Below are positions 11,286 to 21,436 of a stretch of 64,000 bases of DNA, piece by piece. The notes below the pieces were generated by a model. That model saw nothing but the letters and a program-made list of their open reading frames with translations. It was not told where the DNA came from and made no database searches. The position numbers and the translations under genes were made by a program. The stretch covers positions 310,001-374,000 of the forward strand of contig JADJIS010000003.1 of the NCBI GenBank assembly GCA_016706865.1, read 5' to 3'. Numbering within the stretch: position 1 is the stretch's first letter; every line of letters starts with the position of its first letter. This DNA comes from Bacteroidota bacterium. GTDB taxonomy: Bacteria > Bacteroidota > Bacteroidia > Chitinophagales > BACL12.

Positions 11286-11492
11286 TTTGTAAAATTATTA
11301 ATGTATTTGGCTTTTTAATGTGATTTAACTTAAGGTTTATTTCAGCGATTTAGTTGAAGTAGCAGAAATTTAAAAAGATTAAACTTTTCTGTCCTAGTAA
11401 CATTCCTATAACATTTTATTTTAACAAGTATTAACTTTTTGAAAATACATGCACTATAAAATTAGGAATAATTTTAACACAAAATATATTTT

Positions 11493-12638
11493 ATGATTAA
11501 AATTATACGATTAGGATTAATTCTTTTAATCTGGAATTCCCTGGGTAATAAATTATCCGCGCAACTTACACTACCACCAAGCGGCGATAATCAAAAATCA
11601 ATTGTGACCCAATATATGGGGATGGTTGGAATTACCATCAATTATTCGTCGCCGGATGTACATGGACTTAATGGCGAAGACAGAACCGGACATATTTGGG
11701 GTGAATTAGTGCCTTATGGTTTATCGAATCAGCAATTCGGATTATCAACCGATGCAAATCCTTCCCCTTGGCGTGGAGGTGCGAATGAAAATACAACTAT
11801 TAATTTCACACATGATATTCTTGTAGAGGGAAAAAAATTAAAGGCAGGTATTTATGGATTACATTTTATTCCTGGCGCCGAAGAATGGACAGTGATATTT
11901 TCATCTAATTCCACTTCGTGGGGAAGTTTTTTTTATGAGGTTAAAGATGATGTTTTACGTGTAAAGGTTAAACCCGAAAAAAATAATTATCATGAATGGC
12001 TTAACTATGAATTTATCGACAGGCAACCATCAAGTTGTATTGTTGCAATGGAATGGGAAAATTTAAAAGTGCCAGTAAAATTTTCTGTGGAAGATATTGT
12101 TGAATTATATATCAACACCATGCGCAACGAATTAAAAGGAGAAACAGGTTTTGATTATATGGCATGGGTGAATGCTGCAAATTATTGTGTGCAAAATAAC
12201 AGAAATCTCAATGAAGCATTAACCTGGGCGAATTATGCAATTGAGGAACCCTTTTTCGGAAGGAAAAATTTTACCAGTTATTCATGTAAGGCCGGAGTAT
12301 TAAGGGCTTTAGGAAAAGTTGCACAGAGTGATAGCATTATGTTGGTTGCCATTAATGATCCAACCGCATCTATGATGGACATTCATTATTATGCAAGAGG
12401 ATTGCAGGTGCAGAAAAGAAATAAGGAAGCACTGGAAATATTTTTGATCAATTATAAAAAATATCCTAAAGATTATGTTACGAATCTCGGACTAGCAAGA
12501 GGATATTCTGCAAATGGTGATTATTCCAATGCCCTTAAATATGCAAAATCAGGTTTGGCATTGGATCCAAATCCTCAGGTAAAACAAACATTGGAGGATG
12601 CTATTAAAAAATTGGAGATGAAACAGGATTTTAATTAA
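11493..12638 (+). CDS. DUF2911 domain protein with C-terminal TPR-like region
   Basis: A signal peptide (~1-23) precedes a DUF2911 domain at ~25-190. Recognisable features are LPPSGDNQKS, VTINYSSPDVHG-like VGITINYSSPDVHG, GRTGHIWGELVPYG-like EDRTGHIWGELVPYG, and the GIYGLHFIPG strand. Residues ~230-380 are helical with TPR-like repeats (LNEALTWANYAIE, NYKKYPKDYVTNLGLARGYS, DYSNALKYAKSGLALDP). DUF2911 proteins are exported Bacteroidota proteins of unknown role. The gene is alone on its strand and ends in a bidirectional terminator shared with the convergent gene at 12800. Confidence 0.9.
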   Translation: MIKIIRLGLILLIWNSLGNKLSAQLTLPPSGDNQKSIVTQYMGMVGITINYSSPDVHGLNGEDRTGHIWGELVPYGLSNQQFGLSTDANPSPWRGGANENTTINFTHDILVEGKKLKAGIYGLHFIPGAEEWTVIFSSNSTSWGSFFYEVKDDVLRVKVKPEKNNYHEWLNYEFIDRQPSSCIVAMEWENLKVPVKFSVEDIVELYINTMRNELKGETGFDYMAWVNAANYCVQNNRNLNEALTWANYAIEEPFFGRKNFTSYSCKAGVLRALGKVAQSDSIMLVAINDPTASMMDIHYYARGLQVQKRNKEALEIFLINYKKYPKDYVTNLGLARGYSANGDYSNALKYAKSGLALDPNPQVKQTLEDAIKKLEMKQDFN

Positions 12639-12742
12639 GTGCTAAATATTAATTATGTAGTTTGTAAAATCAAATAAACGAGTTATATAATTCAATTATG
12701 AGTATTAATTTTTGTTTTTGGATTGTGGTGTTAGAAAGTTAT

Positions 12743-12790
12743 ATTAAAATAAAAAAGCTGTTCGCAATCGAACAGCTTTTTTATTTTAAT
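12743..12790. terminator. Bidirectional terminator, 22-bp perfect inverted repeat
   Basis: Arms 12743-12764 and 12769-12790 are perfect inverted complements around the loop CAAT. The core is AAGCTGTTCG/CGAACAGCTT, with A/T tracts on both sides. It lies between the convergent genes ending at 12638 and 12800 and can serve both. Confidence 0.93.
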
Positions 12791-12799
12791 ATATGAATT

Positions 12800-15619
12800 T
12801 TATTTCATTTTTACCAGTACCTCATATTCTACTTGTATGTTATTTTGCGAAAGCTGCAATAAATAAACACCAACAGGAAGGTCAGAAATATCCACTTGAT
12901 CTCCAACTTTAATTACACTTGATTTTTGAAATGCACCGGCAGCGGAGTAGACATCAATTTTTACATCTTCTTCTGTATTAAACTCGGGATTTTCGTTTAA
13001 TAAAGTAAAATAGGTGGAGGATGGATTTGGATAAATTTTAAACATGTCTTCTGGTGCACCTAAACGCATATAAGGTTCCACATCAATTATAAAATATCCG
13101 ATTGAATTAGCTGGAACTTTTACACATACTCCATCTGTAACACCCCAGCCTCCTGAACAGGTACCGGTATTCGTTTCGGAAGAAGTGGAAGTAATTTCAA
13201 AGCGGTTAAGATAGCTGTCGCTACAAGTATTATAAAAATTATTAATATCAAATATACTGCATTTGCCCGAAGAGGAATATAATTGATCGGCTTTTATGTA
13301 ATAAATACTAATAGGGTTATCGTTTAGGGAAACATTAAGATCGCCATAAAACTCAGTCACCTCATTCGGATCCAAATAATATGTTTGTGTAGTAGGACGA
13401 ACATTAGTGTATGCTACCAATATTTTATTTTCGCTCGGCATAATAAATACAGTTGGAGGCAAATTTGGGTTGCCGCTGTACATAGTTGTGGTTGTTTTTA
13501 GATACTGATAATCACCATTAAATATTTCTTTGACAAGGGTCATATCGTGATAGGTAATTCTGGGTGCATAATGGTTGTCCACGATTGCTGTTGTGCAAAG
13601 TGGCACTACACCTAATTCAAGCTGGTCCTGTTTATCTGTTGGTGTCATAAAATCGGTGGGTACGCCTCCCAGGAAATTCTGTTGGGTATTATAGGTAAAA
13701 AAATTGTCCCTTGCAGCTCCAATAAAGTTCATTTTTACGTTTTTTAGAATCCATTCTTGTGTTACTTATGCCTGCAAAAAACTATTTGCAACAACACCTA
13801 TATAAGGTTTTATGTCTTCAAATTCATCAGAAAGATCTGTACTTACCGAAGATTCTGTTACCCATTGTTCTTTAACCTCCGGACCGTCATCTGTTGCCAG
13901 AAAATGCAAATAATTTGCATGGTCTTCCTGTGCATCTTCAATGTTGGTTTTTATATCTTGATGAAAGTTACCTGGTAAATTACCTAAGCCGATAAGACCG
14001 TAGTATGCGCATTCAAGCCTTTCATCCATATCTTCATAGTCCCAAACACCATCAGTATAGGGTACAATATCCACATCAAAGTCGTAATCTCCGTCTAAAC
14101 AATTATCATCCGGTGGTAAAATAATATCCATATAGTTTAATCCCGCATAAGATGATCCTTTAGGGCTAATATAGTTATGAATAATTACCGCATCAAAGGC
14201 ATAATGCTCTTCAATTTCCTCGGAATAATATGTTGCCAAATCAATATTCCATTGCGGATATGGACAGGGTTCGGACAGAAATTCAGCTTCATAATCATCG
14301 CGTGGGTCATCATTAATAAAAATGAATTCATCGCAGGCACGATGTGGGGTAGCAGGTAACCCTATTTTAATATCTTCGGTACTTTCAGTTATCTTTAGCC
14401 TTGAGATAAAATTATGATCCATCTCTACATCATCCGGCATTACATATTCCAGTTCAGAAGTTGACCACCCGGTTAAACCGGAATATTCACCACCATTTAT
14501 ATAATCCCAGTAATGTTCAAAATCATTTACGAGTGATACTTCATCAGGAGCACTTGTAGTAAAACCGATCGTACTAGCAAAAAACGGTGCATAAACTTCA
14601 TTTCCTAATTCCACACCCACCACATGTACATCATATATTGTATTGTCGAGTAAATAACTAATTACTTGTACAACATCATCAGCAGTCTGATTTAATATAT
14701 CAGCACAATAAATAACATCTACCACATGACCGGGATTATCGTCTTCAATTTTTTTTATCAAAAGGATAAAATCATTGATATATAAGTCCGGCATTTCTTC
14801 GTATGTCAAAATACCTGGGTCAAAATTTACCTGATCGTGCCAGAGGCGGTATTTGTCGGTGAAATCTTTTACAGCCTCCAAGGTCATCCACTCATCACAA
14901 TCGTCACAACCGGCCGGAACCCCATAAATGTCTGTTTCAAGGGTTGTGAGTAAGGTAGGCATATCCATTGGCGGGTCTAAAACATCGCCTGTCCCATCAG
15001 TCATATCATAATATCGAATCATACTTTCAATATCATATCCGTAACCACCATTTAGGTTGCCGTAATTGTCGTCAAGTGGATCACTGGTATAATTGGAACC
15101 AAGCGGTTGCATAAAGGTACTGGATTGACCTGCCGGGAATCGCAAAACATTTGGTTTTAACGCGCTTAATAGATCAAATGGTGTTGGGTCCTCCCCGTAA
15201 GCTAATTCAAATTCGGGTTCATAGGCATGTCCAGGTAAAAAGATGTTACCCACATTAAAACCATAAAACCCTTGTTGAATTGGAGCCGCATTATCAGAAA
15301 ATTCAATTAAAATATGTGGCTGGTTATCGGTAAATTCCCATAACAACATTTCTATGCTGTCCTGAGTAGCAGAGGTATCTTCAAAAAGTACATAAACCAA
15401 ACTTTCGCCGTCCAAATAAGTTTCTATAGTGTCGCCTTCAGTAAACATCGGAATTGTATCCGGAGAACAATAGCTGGAACCTGAATCGGATAGAAAAATT
15501 GCAAAATTTTCTGATTTACCATAAATATTGCAAGTCAACAATGGAATCATTAAAAGAAGGAAACGATAAAGTTGGCCTTTAATTAATAACAACGTGTTAA
15601 AAAATGATGTGATTTTCAT
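12800..15619 (-). CDS. Clan GH-A-like secreted protein with T9SS sorting domain, in-frame TAA
   Basis: One frame runs from 15619 to 12800 with a single TAA at 13766-13768, splitting it into 617- and 310-residue halves. The first half has a signal peptide and a TIM-barrel-like region. Its VVGVELGNEVY (GNE, possible acid/base Glu) and later EQWVTESSV (possible nucleophile Glu) are arranged as in GH-A hydrolases such as arabinofuranosidase- or glucuronidase-related enzymes; LKPNVLRFPAG marks strand 2. The second half (VTQEWILKNVKMNFIGAARDN..) completes the barrel, adds a beta-sandwich, and ends in a T9SS type A domain (KIYPNPSSTYFTLLNE.. to VLVKMK). Truncation at the stop would remove the sorting signal. 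Substrate unknown. The stop may be a real nonsense mutation or a base-call error. Confidence 0.7.
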
Positions 15620-15781
15620 AAAAATACATTTTAGAAGTGAGAATAATAAAATATGATACTGATGGTTTTAGCCTTATAGTATTCGGGTAACTATATTATA
15701 ATCTTATGCAGATTTAGGCATAACTTTTCACAAATGCAAAAAAACTATTACTTTTATTAAAAATCACAGGTAATTTTCACC

Positions 15782-18130
15782 ATGAATAGGTTTTTCGCCT
15801 TAATTCTGATTTTCTTCGTTGACACTGATTCCGGTATAGCTCAAGCTCCCGAAATTATGTGGCAGCGGAATTACGGAGGTACAAACGGTGATATTGGATC
15901 TAAAATAATTGAAACTGCAGATAAAGGGTATATTGTTTTTGGTCAGGCAGCCTCAATAGATTTTGATGTAACTGAAAACAAAGGAATTTATGACTATTGG
16001 ATATTTAAGTTAGATTCTAATCTAAATATTGAGTGGCAAAAAACCATCGGAGGGTCGGCGCTTGAATATTGCAAATCCGGCGTAATTACCACTGATAGTT
16101 CCTATTTAATTTTAGGTTATACGGTATCATCGGATGGGGATATTTCCAACCCAATAGGTGAAAACGATATTTGGATGGTAAAGATTTCACAGGCAGGAGA
16201 GCTTATATGGGATCGTTCTTATGGTGGAATAGGTGGAGAATATGGAGAATGCATCATTAATACACTCGATGGTGGTTTTATAATGGTAGGTGCAACCGCA
16301 GGATCAGAAGATCATGATGTAAGCGGTAATCACGGGAGTATGGATTTTTGGGTAGTTAAGCTGGATGCTGAAGCAAATATACAATGGCAAAAATGTTATG
16401 GTGGTTCTGATTATGATTATGGATATTCTATAACTCAAACTTCTGACGGAGAATATATAGTAGCGGGTAAATCCGAATCCGATGACGGAGATGTTGCAGA
16501 AAATAAAGGATTTGCCGATTTTTGGGTGATAAAGATTGATTCTGTTGGCACTATAGAATGGGAAAGAACTTATGGAGGAACTCTTTTTGATGTAGCCTAC
16601 TCAATAAAAGCCACAGGAGATGGAGGATGCATTGTTGTCGGTCAAACTGATTCCAACAATGGAGATGTGTCGGGATTTCATGGTGGACCGACTGATTGGT
16701 GGTCTCTGAAATTAAATAATTTAGGCGGAATTGAATGGCAGTTAGCTTTAGGGGGGTCAGGGCCCGAGGAGGCCGATATTGTCGTAAATGTTATTGATTC
16801 AGGATACGTTATTGCCGGTTTTACTGGTTCCAATAACATGGATGTTAGTGGCCAGCATGGAGATGGTGATTTTTGGGTTTTGAAAATAAACAAAACCGGT
16901 AATTTGATATGGCAAAAGGCTCTCGGTTGTTCAGAGACAGATAAAGCTTTTGATTTAATTATAACATCGGATAGCAATGTTATTGTCATAGGGCATAATG
17001 GAGGTATAAATGACGGTGATGTAATTGGAAATCATGGTGCTTATGATGTATGGATCGTAAAACTCGGCTATTGTAATACGGTTTTTTATGCAGATGCAGA
17101 CGGGGATGGTTTCGGTAATATTGATATGGATTCAATTGCCTGCAATACGCCAATGGGTTTTGTTGCTGACAGTAGTGATTGTGATGATACAAATAATTTG
17201 ATCTTTCCAACTGCAACAGATATTTGTAATGCCATTGACGATAACTGCAATGGATTAATAGATGAAGATGCAACAGCTTTTCATTGGTTTATGGATACAG
17301 ATAATGATGGATATGGTAATGTGTTAAATGATTCTGTTTCCTGTTTTATTTTGAGCGGTTTTGTGTTGGATAGTACCGATTGTGATGATACCAATTTTTT
17401 TATAAATGCTGCAGCAACGGAAATATGTAATTCAATTGATGATAATTGTAATATAGATATTGATGAGGGTTTAATTTTTTATACTTTTTTTGTTGATGCG
17501 GATGGGGATGGATTTGGTAATGCGGATGTGTATTTAATTTCTTGTTTTGAGGAAGTTTCAGGCTATGTTTTGGATTCTACTGATTGTAATGATGGAAATA
17601 ATAACATGTATCCCGGAGCAGAAGAACTTTGTAATTATCTGGATGATGATTGTGATGGAATTGTGGATGATAATTTAATCTATATGCATTCGTTTGAAGA
17701 TGCCGATAGCGATAATTACGGCAATATTGCAGCGGATTCACTTAGTTGCGAATTACCGGAAGGTTTTGTAATAAATAATACAGATTGTGATGATACCAAT
17801 CCTGATATTTATCCCGGAGCTGAAGAAATTTTAAATGGTGCGGATGATGATTGTAATGGATCTATTGATGAAGGTTTGCAAACAAATAATATTCTATTAT
17901 CGCAATTAAATATTTATCCGAATCCGGCAAGTGAGATGTTATTTATCGAATATTCCGGTAACGAACAATGTTCTATTGAGATCGTAAATGTTACAGGAAG
18001 TATTATTTATTCCGATGCTAAACTTTTAAATCCTCAAACGATCAATATCAGTAAATTTGCAAGTGGAGCCTATGTTATAAAGCTACAAACTGCAAGTGGT
18101 GAAGCATCTGTTGTGTTTGTGAAGAATTAA
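15782..18130 (+). CDS. T9SS-secreted protein with N-terminal repeat propeller and MopE-type metal-binding motifs
   Basis: After a short signal peptide, residues ~20-425 contain about seven repeats of ~60 residues (WQRNYGGTNGD..GYIVFGQA..DVTENKGIYDYWIFKLD), likely one beta-propeller. Residues ~430-700 hold five tandem motifs of the PF11617 type (YADADGDGFGN...DCDDTNN..P.ATDICNAIDDNCNGLIDE). These are rich in Asp and paired Cys and are named after the copper-binding MopE protein of Methylococcus. The C-terminus is a T9SS type A sorting domain (NIYPNPASEMLFIEY). A surface protein is predicted. Calcium or other metal binding is plausible from the DxDxDG loops, but the metal cannot be read from sequence. 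The gene is alone on its strand. Confidence 0.9.
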   Translation: MNRFFALILIFFVDTDSGIAQAPEIMWQRNYGGTNGDIGSKIIETADKGYIVFGQAASIDFDVTENKGIYDYWIFKLDSNLNIEWQKTIGGSALEYCKSGVITTDSSYLILGYTVSSDGDISNPIGENDIWMVKISQAGELIWDRSYGGIGGEYGECIINTLDGGFIMVGATAGSEDHDVSGNHGSMDFWVVKLDAEANIQWQKCYGGSDYDYGYSITQTSDGEYIVAGKSESDDGDVAENKGFADFWVIKIDSVGTIEWERTYGGTLFDVAYSIKATGDGGCIVVGQTDSNNGDVSGFHGGPTDWWSLKLNNLGGIEWQLALGGSGPEEADIVVNVIDSGYVIAGFTGSNNMDVSGQHGDGDFWVLKINKTGNLIWQKALGCSETDKAFDLIITSDSNVIVIGHNGGINDGDVIGNHGAYDVWIVKLGYCNTVFYADADGDGFGNIDMDSIACNTPMGFVADSSDCDDTNNLIFPTATDICNAIDDNCNGLIDEDATAFHWFMDTDNDGYGNVLNDSVSCFILSGFVLDSTDCDDTNFFINAAATEICNSIDDNCNIDIDEGLIFYTFFVDADGDGFGNADVYLISCFEEVSGYVLDSTDCNDGNNNMYPGAEELCNYLDDDCDGIVDDNLIYMHSFEDADSDNYGNIAADSLSCELPEGFVINNTDCDDTNPDIYPGAEEILNGADDDCNGSIDEGLQTNNILLSQLNIYPNPASEMLFIEYSGNEQCSIEIVNVTGSIIYSDAKLLNPQTINISKFASGAYVIKLQTASGEASVVFVKN

Positions 18131-18131
18131 T

Positions 18132-18182
18132 TTTACGCCTTTGTAAAAATGCCTCTCTAAGGCAAATTCACAAAGGCGTAAA
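18132..18182. terminator. Bidirectional terminator between convergent genes
   Basis: Thirteen-base arms TTTACGCCTTTGT (18132-18144) and its perfect complement (18170-18182). A nested small hairpin TGCCT..AGGCA lies in the loop. It lies two bases after the MopE-like gene stop and 18 bases before the end of the S41 protease gene. Confidence 0.85.
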
Positions 18183-18200
18183 TTATTTAATTATTTAAAT

Positions 18201-19826
18201 TTATTTCCCTGCTATCTTCAAATTTTGAAATGTTTGGTCTTTTAATGAACTCAGCGCTTTAAGATAAGCTTCATCATTTGAATTCACTACGATCCAATAC
18301 GCTTCAAAATTAAATAGGTCGCGGGCAATTACTGCTTTTATTACTGTTGCAAGTTTATCCTCACACAATTTAAAATCTGCCTCATTTTTCACAACACTAT
18401 CAGCCGCGGCATAATCAAAAAATTGTTGCCATAATTTTTCTGTCAAAACAAATTCTTTGTTGAATTCCATTGCACTTGCATATTCTTTGGTAAGAGCGTT
18501 TCGGTTATCGTTTACATAAGTCAATGAAAATTGATTTACAATTCCTTTTCCAACAACTTCAGCATAATAATCGGTAGCCCAAGTTGTATCCAAAGCGATA
18601 TAAATATCAGGCATAATTCCACCACCACCATATACAACACGTTTACCGCTTGTATAAAATGTGAGAGAATCGGGATAATGATAAACGGAATCTCCAAGCA
18701 ATTCGCCATCGCGATATCGTTCACCTAATTCACTATGGTATGCTTCTAATCCATCCTCATACGATTTTTGAATACATCTTCCGGAAGGAGTATAATATCG
18801 GGAAACGGTAAGTCTCATTGCAGAGCCATCAGGTAAATTAAATGAACGCTGAACCAGTCCTTTACCAAAACTTCTCCTTCCAATTACCAAAGCGCGATCC
18901 CAATCCTGCAAGGCACCTGTTACGATCTCACTCGCAGATGCAGATCCTTCGTCAATTAACACAATAACCTTTCCCTTTAACATAGTTCCGTCGCCAACCG
19001 AATTTGCATCCTGACGGGGATAGGCTTTTCCTTCTGTATAAACGATAAGTCGGTTTGCAGGAAGAAACTCGTTTGCCATATCAATCGCTGCATTCAGATA
19101 TCCTCCGCCATTTCCGCGAAGATCAAGAATAAGGTTTTGCATACCCTGCGCCTGTAACTCCTTGAGTGCCAATTTGAACTCTTCTGTGGTAGTTGCGGCA
19201 AATTTACTCACACGGATGTAACCAGTTTCAGGTTCAGCCATATATTTCGCATCAACACTATATAATGGTATTACATCTCTGGTAATTTTAAACTCAAGTG
19301 TCTTTTTGGCACCTTTTCGGTCGATAAACACTGTTACATCGGTTCCCTTTTTGCCGCGTAACCGATCGGTTACACCTTTATTTGACATCCCAATACCGGC
19401 CACTTCTTCCTCATTTATCCTAACTATCTTATCTCCAGCCATAAGTCCAACCTTTTCGCTTGGTCCGCCGGAAATAACCCCAACTACGATGATAGTGTCG
19501 TTCAAAAGGTTGAATTGAATTCCAACGCCTTCAAAATTGCCCTCCAAAGGCTCGTTGGCTTCCTTAAGTTCATCCTCGGTAAAGTAAACAGAATGCGGGT
19601 CCAGCTTGGTCAGCACCTCCACTATGGCGTCCTCAACCAATTTACCTGCATCCACATCATCCATATAACGATCGTCAACTATGGACAGAAAACGCTCGAA
19701 CTTTTCCATTGCCTCCGCCTCGGTCAACTCCTGTGGCGTTTCAGATTTCATAATGGTTTGTTGTGCATAAACACATTGAAAACCAATAACTATCAGTGCA
19801 AACAGCGAAATATTTATTTTATTCAT
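18201..19826 (-). CDS. S41 family C-terminal processing peptidase
   Basis: Carboxy-terminal processing proteases cleave exported proteins in the periplasm with a Ser/Lys dyad. Here a signal peptide ends VYAQQ. A PDZ domain lies around residues 90-170 (GIQFNLLNDTIIVVGVISGGPSEKVGLMAGDKIV). The S41 core includes LILDLRGNGGGYLNAA, LIDEGSASASEI with the probable catalytic Ser, and RRSFGKGLVQ with the probable Lys. The C-terminal ~120 residues are helical. Length (541) fits Bacteroidota CtpA-like proteases. It is a single gene divergent from the EamA transporter. The substrate is unknown. Confidence 0.94.
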   Translation of the reverse strand: MNKINISLFALIVIGFQCVYAQQTIMKSETPQELTEAEAMEKFERFLSIVDDRYMDDVDAGKLVEDAIVEVLTKLDPHSVYFTEDELKEANEPLEGNFEGVGIQFNLLNDTIIVVGVISGGPSEKVGLMAGDKIVRINEEEVAGIGMSNKGVTDRLRGKKGTDVTVFIDRKGAKKTLEFKITRDVIPLYSVDAKYMAEPETGYIRVSKFAATTTEEFKLALKELQAQGMQNLILDLRGNGGGYLNAAIDMANEFLPANRLIVYTEGKAYPRQDANSVGDGTMLKGKVIVLIDEGSASASEIVTGALQDWDRALVIGRRSFGKGLVQRSFNLPDGSAMRLTVSRYYTPSGRCIQKSYEDGLEAYHSELGERYRDGELLGDSVYHYPDSLTFYTSGKRVVYGGGGIMPDIYIALDTTWATDYYAEVVGKGIVNQFSLTYVNDNRNALTKEYASAMEFNKEFVLTEKLWQQFFDYAAADSVVKNEADFKLCEDKLATVIKAVIARDLFNFEAYWIVVNSNDEAYLKALSSLKDQTFQNLKIAGK

Positions 19827-20114
19827 AATTTAAGGGTGTTCTTTTGATATTTAAGTTCAAATTTAATTTGATTTTTTCTATTAACGATGAAAATGTTCAA
19901 ATAGGTTCAATTTAACAAAACTTAACCTTCCTGTGGTATTGTGTTCAGGCGAATTATATACACATCAATCTTGCCACAATTTATCATTTTCAATATATTT
20001 GAAAAAGAAAAAAGCCATTTATTCTAAGGATATAAAATTATTCTAAACTGAATTTCACGTTCTTTTCTCATAGGATTACTTTTTTTTAGATTTCCATAAT
20101 TCACTTCCGTAATT

Positions 20115-21053
20115 TTGTTGCGGAATAAAAATCCACTTCCTATTTTGTTCAACTATCGCAAAAACAGCCACACTCACGCGATTTATTACATGATCTCCTC
20201 TACATTTCTGTTTGCATTAATGAATGTAATGGTAAAAATGCTGGAAGGAATCCCATCACATGAAATTGTTTTATTCCGGTCGGTTATTACGCTTCTGATT
20301 ACTTTGTATTTAATGCGGCGCAAGAATATTGCTCCCTTAGGAAAAAGTCATCGCCTGATCATGGTAGGCAGGGGAGTGGCAGGTTCTATAGCTTTATTGA
20401 TATTTTTTTATACCATAAAACATTTACCTCTTGCAACGGCAGTAACCGTAGCTTATTTATCACCAATTTTCACCATTATTTTTTCTTCTGTTTTATTGCG
20501 CGAACATGTAAATTGGAAACAATGGATGTTCTTCGCCATTTCTTTCACGGGAATTGTTTTTATAAATGGCATTGAATTAAATGAAGATACCTCCATAGTT
20601 TTATTGGGTGTATTGGGAGCTTCATGTTCTGGTCTTGCCTATAATGCACTTCGAAAAACTGCGGGATTTGTAGACCCGCTGGTTGTTGTTTTTTATTTAC
20701 CACTAATAACTATTCCTGTGATCACTCCGTTTTGTGTGCAACATTGGGTAACACCACATGGATGGGAATGGATATTACTGCTTGGTGTGGGAATTGTAAC
20801 TCAATTTGCCCAATTGAATATGACAAAGGCATACCAAATGGAAAAGGCAGGAGCAATTGCAAACTGGGCGTATCTGGGAGTTGTTTTTGCTTTGATATTC
20901 GGATATTTGATCTTTGAAGAACACTACGATATGGCTGCTATATTCGGAATGTTGATTGTGGTGGCAGGAATAATCGCCAATTTTTTATATGTGAACAGAG
21001 TTACATCTGCGAAAAGGTTTAAGGCGTATTTCAGAGGGTTTCCGGGATTGTGA
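20115..21053 (+). CDS. EamA/DMT family transporter
   Basis: An inner-membrane protein with about ten TM helices in two EamA halves (from AIYYMISSTFLFALMNVMVKML and from SIVLLGVLGASCSGLAYNALRK). Drug/metabolite transporters of this class export small metabolites; the substrate cannot be predicted. The start is uncertain. The frame opens with TTG at 20115 (312 residues), but the first ATG is at 20190 (MISSTFLF). Because helix 1 begins a few residues before that ATG, an upstream non-ATG start is likely. The C-terminal tail is short and basic, and the stop is followed at once by GATTCGT heptamers (21061-21088). Confidence 0.88.
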   Translation: MLRNKNPLPILFNYRKNSHTHAIYYMISSTFLFALMNVMVKMLEGIPSHEIVLFRSVITLLITLYLMRRKNIAPLGKSHRLIMVGRGVAGSIALLIFFYTIKHLPLATAVTVAYLSPIFTIIFSSVLLREHVNWKQWMFFAISFTGIVFINGIELNEDTSIVLLGVLGASCSGLAYNALRKTAGFVDPLVVVFYLPLITIPVITPFCVQHWVTPHGWEWILLLGVGIVTQFAQLNMTKAYQMEKAGAIANWAYLGVVFALIFGYLIFEEHYDMAAIFGMLIVVAGIIANFLYVNRVTSAKRFKAYFRGFPGL

Positions 21054-21060
21054 TTATCGT

Positions 21061-21088
21061 GATTCGTGATTCGTGAATCGTGAATCCG
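21061..21088. repeat. GATTCGT/GAATCGT heptamers
   Basis: Four 7-bp units (GATTCGT, GATTCGT, GAATCGT, GAATCCG) directly after the EamA gene. Confidence 0.75.
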
Positions 21089-21250
21089 GTTTGCAAAACT
21101 GGGAGAAATAATAAATCCGCCAGTGGTCGGACAGGTATCAATCAAAAAATAAATAATATCAATCGGATATACATCTTTAAACTTTCAGCTCCGAATCCAC
21201 AGAGTTCGCTGCGCGTAACTCTAAAGGGACACTCATGTGATGTAGGACCC

Positions 21251-21429
21251 AGAACCCAGAACCGAAACATTTAGTGATCGACGCAGGAGATCTACTACAT
21301 GTCAGAACTCAGAACTCAGAACTCAGAACTCAGAACACAGAACCCAGAACCCAGAACTCAGAACCCAGAACTCAGAACATAGAACTCAGAACATAGAACT
21401 CAGAACCCAGAACTCAGAACAAAGAACTA
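21251..21429. repeat. AGAACNN heptamer array with embedded core element, copy 1
   Basis: Two AGAACNN units (21251-21264), then a core at about 21265-21303 (AAACATTTAGTGATCGACGC and AGGAGATCTACTACATGT), then 18 uninterrupted AGAACNN units (21304-21429). In every unit AGAAC is constant and only the last two bases vary (TC, CC, AC, AT, AA, TA). The array ends 7 bases from the purM stop. The core can fold through GATC..GATC and AGT..ACT. A second copy precedes fbp. Confidence 0.9.
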
Positions 21430-21436
21430 AACAGAA

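Noticed and set aside
21304..21429. CRISPR-like regular repeat array
   Set aside because: The unit is 7 bp with no spacers and no cas genes nearby; it is a tandem microsatellite.
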